Source: Candidatus Omnitrophota bacterium
Lineage (GTDB): Bacteria; Hinthialibacterota; Hinthialibacteria; Hinthialibacterales; JAKPRU01
DNA: 5,417 nt
Direction: 5' to 3'
NCBI GenBank assembly: GCA_029557025.1
Contig: JAKPRU010000535.1
Coordinates: 1-5,417, forward strand
Every line of letters starts with the position of its first letter. Positions within the stretch are counted from its first letter, which is position 1. Shown piece after piece: positions 1 through 5,231 of the stretch. A model generated the notes under the pieces. It saw only the letters and a program-made list of their open reading frames with translations. It did not search any database and was not told the DNA's origin. Position numbers and translations under genes: made by a program.

Positions 1-7
1 TCTGAGT

Positions 8-1117
8 ATGTCGTTTCTTCTCATCATTTTCAGTGTGCCGATCATTCAGTCCGTAATGGAATTGGCCCGTCACGAACGCCCGCAATGTATCGATATTCTG
101 CTCCAGCCTCCCACGGCGGCGAATCTGCGACGATTCGAGAACGACCTGGAAAGACTCAGCTGGTTCTCCCAGCAATTGCAGCCTCTCATGCGATACCTTC
201 AATTCATCGTACTCAAAGACGCCGGAGAGAAAGCACTCCTGGGGAAAGACGGCTGGTTCTTCTATAAAAGCGGCGTCCGTTACCTCACCGAACCATGGCC
301 TCCCCGCGGGCATTCTTCGCAGAAATATGAAAATCCGCTTCCCGCCATCCTCCGCTTCCGCGATGACCTTCTGGAACGCGGAATCCAGCTGCTCGTGATC
401 CCCGCACCGAACAAATCCAGCATCTACCCTGAAAAACTGACCTCACGAGCGAAAACTATATCCGCTCCCGTTTACACGCACACCCTGCAGGTTATCGACC
501 TGCTCCGCGCAAACAACGTGGATGTACTCGATTTATTTGATCTGTATTCCTCACAGAAAAATGATTTTCTGTGCTACTTGCCGCAAGATACACACTGGTC
601 ACCGGAGGGTATGCGTTTCGCAGCAACCACCGTTGCGGAGACGCTTGTGAGCCGAGGCTGGATTACAAAAGGCGATAGCCAATTCGAACGGAAGATCATC
701 GGCCTCCGACGGTACGGAGATATCCTTCGAATGTTGTCGAATCCCATGATTGAACGCCTCTACTCCCCGGAAGAACTGAACTGTACTCAGGTTGTTCGAT
801 CCCAGGACGGCCGATTGTTCGCACCTCTACCGGATGCGGAAATCCTTGTAATGGGTGACAGCTTTCTCAGAATTTATGAACAGGACGAACCGAAATCCGC
901 CGGATTTACAGCACATCTCGCGTATGAATTGCAGCAACCGATTGCCGCGATCATCATTGATGGCGGGGCATCCACGCTCGTTCGACAGCAACTCAGCCGG
1001 AAACCCGATCTGTTAAAAAACAAAAAAGTCGTGATTTGGGAGTTTGTCGAACGGGATATCCGCTTCGGCCTTGAGGGCTGGAAAGTCGTTCCTCTACCTC
1101 ACACCCCGGCTATTTAG
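8..1117 (+). CDS. AlgJ/AlgX-like SGNH O-acetyltransferase, N-terminus possibly cut by window edge
   Basis: Probable periplasm-facing, membrane-anchored enzyme that moves acetyl groups onto an exopolysaccharide or other envelope glycan. The 369 visible residues begin inside a hydrophobic stretch (about 1-18) that looks like a signal anchor. A GKDGWFFY segment follows at 79-86, typical of the AlgJ/AlgX SGNH-hydrolase-like domain. A beta-strand and loop (LLVIPAPNKSSIYPE) lies near 128-142. The D-x-H motif DTHW (D194, H196) and a GDSF motif (S285) together supply the Ser-His-Asp triad expected from AlgX. The C-terminal VVIWEFVERDIRF is also characteristic of the family. The frame is open to base 2 with no upstream stop, and the hydrophobic helix seems to start mid-way, so the true start may lie left of the window and the ATG at 8 is only the first in view. 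Relatives usually sit beside an MBOAT acyltransferase (AlgI type), which would be expected upstream. The substrate cannot be told from sequence. The family call is fairly secure, the start is not. Confidence 0.85.
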   Translation: MSFLLIIFSVPIIQSVMELARHERPQCIDILLQPPTAANLRRFENDLERLSWFSQQLQPLMRYLQFIVLKDAGEKALLGKDGWFFYKSGVRYLTEPWPPRGHSSQKYENPLPAILRFRDDLLERGIQLLVIPAPNKSSIYPEKLTSRAKTISAPVYTHTLQVIDLLRANNVDVLDLFDLYSSQKNDFLCYLPQDTHWSPEGMRFAATTVAETLVSRGWITKGDSQFERKIIGLRRYGDILRMLSNPMIERLYSPEELNCTQVVRSQDGRLFAPLPDAEILVMGDSFLRIYEQDEPKSAGFTAHLAYELQQPIAAIIIDGGASTLVRQQLSRKPDLLKNKKVVIWEFVERDIRFGLEGWKVVPLPHTPAI

Positions 1118-1560
1118 TTTTTCCAGCGCCGTATCGGATAGAGCCATGGTACATCGATTTCCTGCCGATTGACTAATTTCAGGAAAGTCGTCCGATTCGA
1201 CCTGCCGATCCAAATTGTTTTCGCATCGCCATCCGGGAAGCCGTTCTTTATATTGGCGACATGGAGTCGAATAAGCCGCTTGCCGGAGCGCAGGCCTTGG
1301 AGAAATCTCGGCGATGGAGGGTCGATTTCATTCCCCTGTCTTTGATTCCTTGAAGGAAGAACTCAGACCGTACAGAATAACCTGTTCCGTGGAATCCGGG
1401 ACAGGGACAGACAGCCTTGGATTGCGGAAAACCCTGAATATCCCTACTGGACAAAACGGGCGAACTGTCCTAATTTCCTGTTCGGCATCGTGACACATCC
1501 AACAGTGATTGTCGAAGCCTGTTCGGACCGGAGACGATATTGACAGGAAGGATCTCGACC
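1118..1560. other. Intergenic region with no convincing gene; leader of the isomerase-like gene
   Basis: There are 443 bases between two co-directional genes. The longest plus-strand open stretch in one frame (about 1177-1353) gives an unrecognisable peptide with no ribosome binding site. A minus-strand 68-codon frame (1248-1454) likewise resembles nothing I know. An imperfect stem with a G-U pair can form between 1381-1388 (CCTGTTCC) and 1398-1405 (GGGACAGG), followed by a short GGGACA tandem duplication. No clear sigma-70 promoter is visible: TATATT at 1249-1254 with TCGCCA 17 bases upstream is the best candidate but weak. No T-tract hairpin terminator follows the preceding stop codon. The stretch could hold a decayed gene, which cannot be shown from sequence alone. 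Confidence 0.6.
1545..1552 (+). promoter_or_regulatory. Ribosome binding site deciding the ATG start at 1561
   Basis: AGGAAGGA ends 8 bases before the ATG at 1561. This favours that ATG over the in-frame TTG at 1540, which would lie upstream of this Shine-Dalgarno and add seven residues ahead of the twin-arginine motif. Confidence 0.8.
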
Positions 1561-2973
1561 ATGCGAAGGCGCGATTTCATGATTACACTCGGAACAACGG
1601 CAGGAAGTATGTCACTCGCAGCACAAACCGCCTTGGGACCGCAGCCGGGAGCGCCGGGCGTCAAGCCCCCGGCCCTGGTGATGGGCGCGTTTGTATATCC
1701 ATCCACCGAATCCCTCGACAAAGTGGGCTATTACAGCTGGCCCGGTTCCGGGTTCAATGCGGAGGGCCGGCAAGCGGAATACATGGGACGGATTCGAAAA
1801 ATCGAAGAAAAACTGGGAATGCAGATTCGCATGGAGGAAAAGCCGCTTGAGGGTGAAGAGGATGTTACACGATTTATCCGGGCCGCACAGAAAGCTCACC
1901 CGGACGGCCTTCTTCTGGTCCTCTTTAAAAAGGGACATTGGAACCATGTCATGCGGATCCAAAAGGAAATCCAAAAACCGACTGTCATCCTGGCCGGCCT
2001 TGGGATTCTGCTGGTCGATCATATTCGGCAAGTCCACGAGACTCCGGGCATCTATCTGATCAACGCCCTGGACGATCTGGATGCGGTCGAAACCGGAATG
2101 AACGCGATCCGGACCGCACAATGGATGCGGGAAAGCCGAATTATCAATATCGTGAAGAAGGAAGCCCAGACAACCAGAGTTCCGCATCTCGGAACGGAAA
2201 TACGAACTGTTCCCATTGACCGATTTGCCGAGATATTCCAGCGAACCCAAGCCGTCGGCCCTGTTAAGGAATTGGCCGACAGGTATTTGAAGAATGCCGT
2301 CCGAATTGAGGAGCCGACCAAGGCCGATGTTCTCGAAGCCGCCAAAACCTATTTTGTATTCAAACAAATCCTCCAAGAGGAACAAGGCGATGCCGTGATG
2401 ATGGATTGCCTCTCGGGCATTTCAAAACCGCCGAAACATGTCCCGCCCTGTATGGGATTCATGAGCTTGCGGGATGAGGGTATCGCCGCCGGTTGCCAGG
2501 CGGATCTCAATCCGACTCTTACCATGATGCTGATTCAGCAGTTGTTTAATCGGCCTTCGTTCCAGCAGAATGCCTCCATGGATACCGAAAACAATCTCTA
2601 TTTCGGCGCGCACTGCACCTGCCCGACAAAACTATTCGGGCCGGACCTGCCTGCCGAGCCGTACATCCTGAGAAACCACGCCGAGGCGGGCTGGGGATGT
2701 GTGCCCCGCGTTCTCTGGAGACCGGGTGAAGAGGTCACCATGGCTCTTTACCAATCCGGTGAAGCCCCGTCCATGATGATTTATTCCGGGAAAGTTAGGA
2801 GCTGCCCCAGTGTCCCACCGACCGGCGGATGCCGCACCAATCTCAAGATGACCATCAACGAGGTAGAGGACGTATGCGATGTGAAAGGAATGCATCAGTG
2901 CATCTTCTATGGAAATTACACAAAACAACTCAAAACGTTCTGTCAGCTGTTCAATATACAGGTGGTGATTTAA
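1561..2973 (+). CDS. Tat-signal protein with L-fucose/L-arabinose isomerase-like C-terminal domain
   Basis: A protein of 470 residues. It starts MRRRDFM, a twin-arginine (RRxF) motif, followed by a hydrophobic stretch (about 8-23) and a Pro/Ala/Gly-rich linker to about 38, so export in folded form by the Tat route is likely. The N-terminal Rossmann-like part (about 38-250) resembles the sugar-isomerase N-domain. The C-terminal part has the layout of FucI-like proteins: a LRDEGIAAGCQADLN segment (303-317), an HCTCP motif (H351, C352, C354) where relatives often have HCGNAP, and MHQCIFYGNYTKQLKTFCQLF (H445 onwards), matching the terminal 'GDH..EL..FC.LLG' type helix. E306, D315, H351 and H445 are candidate metal or substrate ligands. 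Where I recall CEAD/CEGD in many relatives, this protein has CQAD, so ordinary aldose isomerisation is not assured. All 11 cysteines lie after residue 282. The gene stands alone on its strand and converges on the URO-D operon. Superfamily call good; reaction and substrate unknown. Confidence 0.75.
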   Translation: MRRRDFMITLGTTAGSMSLAAQTALGPQPGAPGVKPPALVMGAFVYPSTESLDKVGYYSWPGSGFNAEGRQAEYMGRIRKIEEKLGMQIRMEEKPLEGEEDVTRFIRAAQKAHPDGLLLVLFKKGHWNHVMRIQKEIQKPTVILAGLGILLVDHIRQVHETPGIYLINALDDLDAVETGMNAIRTAQWMRESRIINIVKKEAQTTRVPHLGTEIRTVPIDRFAEIFQRTQAVGPVKELADRYLKNAVRIEEPTKADVLEAAKTYFVFKQILQEEQGDAVMMDCLSGISKPPKHVPPCMGFMSLRDEGIAAGCQADLNPTLTMMLIQQLFNRPSFQQNASMDTENNLYFGAHCTCPTKLFGPDLPAEPYILRNHAEAGWGCVPRVLWRPGEEVTMALYQSGEAPSMMIYSGKVRSCPSVPPTGGCRTNLKMTINEVEDVCDVKGMHQCIFYGNYTKQLKTFCQLFNIQVVI

Positions 2974-2987
2974 AGTACGATAAAGGA

Positions 2988-3047
2988 CCCTCACCCCAAC
3001 CCTCTCCCGGAGGGAGAGGGAGAAGAGATGCTCTCCCGCCGTGAGGG
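2988..3047. repeat. Dispersed palindromic repeat, CCCTCACCCC...GTGAGGG type
   Basis: A perfect 9-bp stem, CCCTCTCCC (3000-3008) and GGGAGAGGG (3012-3020), has a GGA loop. It lies within an outer 7-bp inverted repeat, CCCTCAC (2988-2994) and GTGAGGG (3041-3047). From general knowledge, the string CCCTCACCCCAACCCTCTCCC-like is scattered through many bacterial genomes; its spurious translation (LSLRERVGVRV on the minus strand) is a familiar annotation artefact and is present here. It begins 14 bases after the stop of the isomerase-like gene and could fold in the transcript 3' end, but no T-tract follows, so a standard intrinsic terminator is not claimed. Confidence 0.8.
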
Positions 3048-3108
3048 CAATTCTATAACCGCAATTCACATAGCGGCAATTCACGTAAGGGCAATTCATG
3101 AATTGCCC
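3047..3108. repeat. Four-copy GCAATTC tandem array, about 15-bp period
   Basis: GCAATTC begins at 3047, 3061, 3076 and 3091, giving spacings of 14, 15 and 15 bases. The units between are similar (GCAATTCACATAGCG, GCAATTCACGTAAGG). The last copy merges into a perfect palindrome. I cannot assign the array to a known repeat family. Confidence 0.7.
3089..3108. repeat. Perfect 20-bp palindrome
   Basis: GGGCAATTCATGAATTGCCC is self-complementary over all 20 bases, with its centre between 3098 and 3099. It is formed by the fourth GCAATTC unit and its mirror image. It could be a protein-binding dyad, a repeat end, or a cruciform or hairpin in RNA. Confidence 0.75.
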
Positions 3109-3116
3109 CTGCCGTC

Positions 3117-3136
3117 ATTCCGGCGAAAGCCGGAAT
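3117..3136. repeat. Dispersed hairpin repeat (ATTCCGGC-GAAA-GCCGGAAT)
   Basis: An 8-bp perfect stem is closed by a GAAA (GNRA-class) loop. The core matches the ATTCC...GGAAT pattern of the widespread GTCATTCC(C/G)GCGAAAGC(G/C)GGAATCC repeats, similar in form to the neisserial dRS3 element. The plus-strand frame reads RHSGESRNPV here, close to a spurious peptide often seen in databases where this repeat was translated. Confidence 0.8.
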
Positions 3137-3158
3137 CCAGTGTCCACAGAATGGGGGG

Positions 3159-3177
3159 CACAGGCTTCCAGCCTGTG
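3159..3177. repeat. Hairpin repeat CACAGGCT-TCC-AGCCTGTG
   Basis: An 8-bp perfect stem with a TCC loop lies downstream of the pseudopilin gene on the minus strand and about 20 bases to the right of the GAAA hairpin. The 'CACAGGCTTCCAGCCTGTG' string is one I recall as a recurrent repeat in planctomycete/verrucomicrobial-type genomes; this recollection needs a database check. There is no T-tract, so a terminator role for the minus-strand operon is only possible. Confidence 0.6.
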
Positions 3178-3232
3178 GGGTGACAATCTACCGGTAAGAT
3201 TACGGATGAGAATACCACTCAATCGCAGGACA

Positions 3233-3754
3233 CTAAAACGACTTCCCCTCGTGACGATCATTAAACTTGTAGATGTCGCAGTTACTGACGATACCGTTCG
3301 AGGGATGGTAATAACACCATTCGATAGTCAGATTCGGCCCCGGCGAGAACAAGAACCAGTCCCACCCCTCATCCTGGTATCCGCCCCTTCGGTAGCGTTC
3401 GCTTTCGTAGGCTGCCCAGTAGTTGTAATCATGACCGTAAACCGCATCCAAATTCTGGCCGGTCAGGTGTTTCTTGAATTCATCCGCCGGAACAGAGGAC
3501 AGATAGGCCACCGGGCTGGTCAGACGAACAAGGGGACGCGGGGAAGTCGTGTACAAACTCGGCGGGTAGTTGTTGGATTCGAGACGGTAGGTTTCCAGGG
3601 CCGTTTCAATACTCCTCATGTCCGCATACGCGCGAACTACCCTGGCTTTCATCTGGGCATTGAGAAAATTGGGGACCGCCACAGCCGCCAGAATACCGAT
3701 AATGGCAACGACAATCAGCAATTCAATCAGCGTGAAACCAGGTCGTTCTTTCAC
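3233..3754 (-). CDS. GspG-like pseudopilin (prepilin-type N-terminal cleavage/methylation protein)
   Basis: A protein of 173 residues. The N-terminus MKERPG/FTLIELLIVVAIIG is a textbook type III prepilin signal: prepilin peptidase would cut after G6, F7 would be N-methylated, and E11 is the conserved +5 glutamate. A single membrane helix spans about 8-28 and continues into an amphipathic helix (FLNAQMKARVVRAYADMRSI, 30-49) typical of major pseudopilins. The C-terminal part, rich in aromatic residues and Gly (WDWFLFSPGPN at 131-141, then HPSNGIVSNCDIYKF), resembles the terminal strand region of GspG-like proteins common in Lentisphaerota and Hydrogenedentes-like genomes. C147 and C159 could form a disulfide. 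The start is GTG at 3754, with AAGGAGG 7 bases upstream. No secretin, ATPase or prepilin peptidase gene is visible, so it is an orphan pseudopilin, and it closes the operon begun by the URO-D-like gene. It could be part of a pilus or secretion fibre or a surface protein. Confidence 0.9.
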   Translation of the reverse strand: MKERPGFTLIELLIVVAIIGILAAVAVPNFLNAQMKARVVRAYADMRSIETALETYRLESNNYPPSLYTTSPRPLVRLTSPVAYLSSVPADEFKKHLTGQNLDAVYGHDYNYWAAYESERYRRGGYQDEGWDWFLFSPGPNLTIEWCYYHPSNGIVSNCDIYKFNDRHEGKSF

Positions 3755-3761
3755 ATCAAGG

Positions 3762-3768
3762 CCTCCTT
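3762..3768 (-). promoter_or_regulatory. Ribosome binding site for the GTG-start pseudopilin
   Basis: On the minus strand AAGGAGG lies 7 bases before the GTG at 3754. This supports the GTG start. The overlapping ATG at 3756 is out of frame and runs straight into TGA. Confidence 0.85.
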
Positions 3769-3781
3769 CGGAGTGTTTCCC

Positions 3782-3952
3782 TCAAAACGAAACCAGGCAA
3801 TGCCAGATGTAAATATAGGCCAACTGGTCAATGTCCTCCCATTTCCGACGGACCAGTTCTTCATCACCACGGATCGGCGGAAGTTCCTTAATCTTCTCTT
3901 CCCAGGGAATACAAACACCCGGTTTCAATTTCGGTTCTTTTTTCTCGGACAT
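3782..3952 (-). CDS. Small hypothetical protein, 56 residues, in URO-D/pseudopilin operon
   Basis: The minus-strand ATG at 3952 opens a 57-codon frame ending in TGA at 3784-3782. The protein begins MSEKKEPKLKPGVCIPWEEK and ends YIYIWHCLVSF. Its first two thirds are charged and rich in Lys and Glu (IKELPPIRGDEELVRRKWEDI at about 21-41). The last 12 residues or so are aromatic and hydrophobic. It has two cysteines (C14, C52) and three tryptophans. No signal peptide is apparent and there is no clear membrane helix. GAGGAG overlaps the stop codon of the URO-D-like gene and sits 8 bases before the ATG, so translation is probably coupled. The next gene starts 27 bases downstream in the same frame. 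Length and position fit a genuine operon member. I do not recognise a family. The frame is short enough that it could be spurious, but the ribosome binding site and tight fit argue otherwise. Confidence 0.65.
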   Translation of the reverse strand: MSEKKEPKLKPGVCIPWEEKIKELPPIRGDEELVRRKWEDIDQLAYIYIWHCLVSF

Positions 3953-3960
3953 AGTCGCTG

Positions 3961-3966
3961 CTCCTC
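3961..3966 (-). promoter_or_regulatory. Ribosome binding site overlapping the URO-D stop codon
   Basis: On the minus strand GAGGAG shares two bases with the TGA stop at 3967-3965 and lies 8 bases before the ATG of the small protein at 3952. The arrangement is typical of translational coupling. Confidence 0.75.
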
Positions 3967-5161
3967 AATAGACTCCATACTCGCGGGTGAACTCGGTCAT
4001 TGCCCGGACATTTTCAACCCGGGCATCGTTCTGGATGATCGCGCCGGCATCCATAATGTAGCCGCCGTCACGGGCTACCCCATCGATGACTTTTTTGCAA
4101 TATGCGCGTACTTCATCCGGCGTGCCGAAACTGAGCAATGTATTCGGAATCCCGCCGCTGATACAGAATTTATGGCCGATTTTGCGATGAGCCTCGAACG
4201 GGTCGGCCTTATCGGCATGATAGATAATACTGGCATCCGGCAGTTCGGCAAATGAATCCAGATGCGCATTCCAATCCCCCTCCGCATAAAACAGCACCTG
4301 ATGCCCCCGGGACCAGATTTCCTGAATAATCGGCTTAAGTGTCGGCCAACAGAATCGGTTGAATTGCTGCGGCGAGATGAAAGGAACACACCCCCGGTGC
4401 ATCCAGATTGAAATCGGGACGTTCTTTTCAGGATCGGCTCCCCCCAAGGCGATATGAAGCAGATGCGGCATGAGTGCCTCACATGCGGCGAGAACCTTAT
4501 CGGGACGTTCCAGGATATCCATCGTCAGGCCGATATACCCACGCAGTTTATCGGCAAGAATATCAAACGGCGCTTTGAGAATCCCCGAGATGGCCGAAAC
4601 AGTCCCGGATTCGGCTCTCAGTCGCGCCGCCTGCGTTTCAAACGAACTGAAATAAGACAGCATCGCCATCCCGCCTTTCAAGAAAGAAAGGTTGTTGCGG
4701 TATGAGGTGGGCTGCCCCATGGGACTGACATCCTTTGAGACACGCGGAAGCCAGACATTGAACAGGAACTCTGTGGGGCTTTCGATCAGCTGGTCGTATT
4801 CATCCGCGCGCATAAACGCCGCCTCTTCCGGCGGTTCCAGATATTGAAATCCGGTATCTGGGTCCAGCTCGATTCCCGGTGTGGCGTAATATCGCAATCC
4901 GATAGCTTGAGTTAAAGCCGTCCACACATAGACCATATTCCCCACCACGGCATCCCAATCGAAATCGGCAGCGCATTTCCGCACCGCCGCAAAGGCTTTC
5001 TCGTAATCATGCGTGACCTCCTGGCAGGTATACCCGGCATATTTCGCCGTAAATTCAGCGGCAAAAGGTCGAATCGGAATCCGATCCGGTTTTTCATTCC
5101 GCATGGCCGTGACATAGCGTTTCAAACGTTCCGCGTACAGCTGTTCCATATCGTGAGCCAT
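3965..5161 (-). CDS. Uroporphyrinogen decarboxylase (URO-D)-like protein, CmuC-like subgroup
   Basis: A protein of 398 residues from ATG at 5161, cytoplasmic, with a TIM-barrel fold of the URO-D/corrinoid methyltransferase superfamily. It opens with AERLKRYVTAMRNEKPDRIPIRP (about 10-32), the usual URO-D family entry. Later comes ISPQQFNRFCWPTLKPII (262-279), then GHQVLFYAEGDWNAHLDSFAELP (286-308), SGGIPNTLLSFGTPDEV (335-351) and GGYIMDAGAIIQ (366-377). This set matches the CmuC-like type better than haem-pathway HemE. The HxCG zinc motif of the MtaA/MtbA methyltransferases is replaced by FYAEGDW, so a zinc thiolate methyltransferase centre is not evident. Such proteins in environmental bacteria are often linked to demethylation or are of unknown role. 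An in-frame TTG at 5197 is less likely as start because it coincides with the predicted transcription start and lacks a ribosome binding site; the ATG has GGAAGGTG 8 bases upstream. First gene of a three-gene operon. Substrate unknown. Confidence 0.85.
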   Translation of the reverse strand: MAHDMEQLYAERLKRYVTAMRNEKPDRIPIRPFAAEFTAKYAGYTCQEVTHDYEKAFAAVRKCAADFDWDAVVGNMVYVWTALTQAIGLRYYATPGIELDPDTGFQYLEPPEEAAFMRADEYDQLIESPTEFLFNVWLPRVSKDVSPMGQPTSYRNNLSFLKGGMAMLSYFSSFETQAARLRAESGTVSAISGILKAPFDILADKLRGYIGLTMDILERPDKVLAACEALMPHLLHIALGGADPEKNVPISIWMHRGCVPFISPQQFNRFCWPTLKPIIQEIWSRGHQVLFYAEGDWNAHLDSFAELPDASIIYHADKADPFEAHRKIGHKFCISGGIPNTLLSFGTPDEVRAYCKKVIDGVARDGGYIMDAGAIIQNDARVENVRAMTEFTREYGVY

Positions 5162-5196
5162 ATTCAGGACACCTTCCCGGGGAAAATGAAACCACA

Positions 5197-5226
5197 ATCG
5201 GAATCATGGAGGTTGCGGATTCCGAT
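5197..5226. promoter_or_regulatory. Perfect 9-bp dyad overlapping the promoter (candidate operator)
   Basis: ATCGGAATC (5197-5205) and GATTCCGAT (5218-5226) are exact inverted repeats separated by 12 bases. The dyad covers the -10 box, the spacer and the last base of the -35 box of the putative promoter, where a bound regulator would block RNA polymerase. Related copies lie at 5073-5085 (inside the URO-D gene) and 5274-5286. The identity of any regulator is unknown. Confidence 0.5.
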
Positions 5227-5231
5227 GTCAA
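5203..5231 (-). promoter_or_regulatory. Putative sigma-70 promoter of the URO-D operon
   Basis: On the minus strand, TTGACA (5231-5226) is followed after 17 bases by CATGAT (5208-5203), a 4/6 match to TATAAT. Transcription would begin near 5195, leaving a leader of about 35 bases before the ATG at 5161. The -35 match is perfect and the spacing ideal; the -10 is mediocre. Confidence 0.5.

Noticed and set aside
1080..1191. Direct repeat GGAAAGTCGT at 1080-1089 and 1182-1191
   Set aside because: A single 10-base match with no symmetry, target-site context or further copies; chance is a sufficient explanation.
1226..1254. Possible promoter TCGCCA-17-TATATT for the isomerase gene
   Set aside because: The -35 is weak, and the box lies about 300 bases before the start codon, so the evidence is too thin for a feature.
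1612..2385. A 257-codon minus-strand open frame
   Set aside because: It is a shadow of the Tat-isomerase gene on the other strand, with no ribosome binding site or recognisable domain.
2632..3099. A 155-codon minus-strand frame with NCPYVNCRYVNCGY repeats at its start
   Set aside because: The cysteine-rich repeat is only the GCAATTC array read as protein, followed by the SLSLRERVGVR artefact of a dispersed repeat and then antisense of the isomerase gene.
2988..3136. A possible CRISPR array or classic rho-independent terminators
   Set aside because: Repeat units of about 15 bases have no distinct spacers, so it is not CRISPR. The stems lack a following T-tract, so intrinsic termination is not supported.
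3098..4255. A 385-codon plus-strand open frame running across the pseudopilin, the small ORF and the end of the URO-D gene
   Set aside because: It is antisense to three well-supported genes. Its first residues (RHSGESRNPV, GAQASSLW) are translations of the hairpin repeats, and the rest resembles no protein family.
5195..5197. TTG as the start codon of the URO-D-like gene (410 residues)
   Set aside because: There is no ribosome binding site upstream and the codon falls at the predicted transcription start. The ATG at 5161 has GGAAGGTG at suitable spacing and a family-typical N-terminus.
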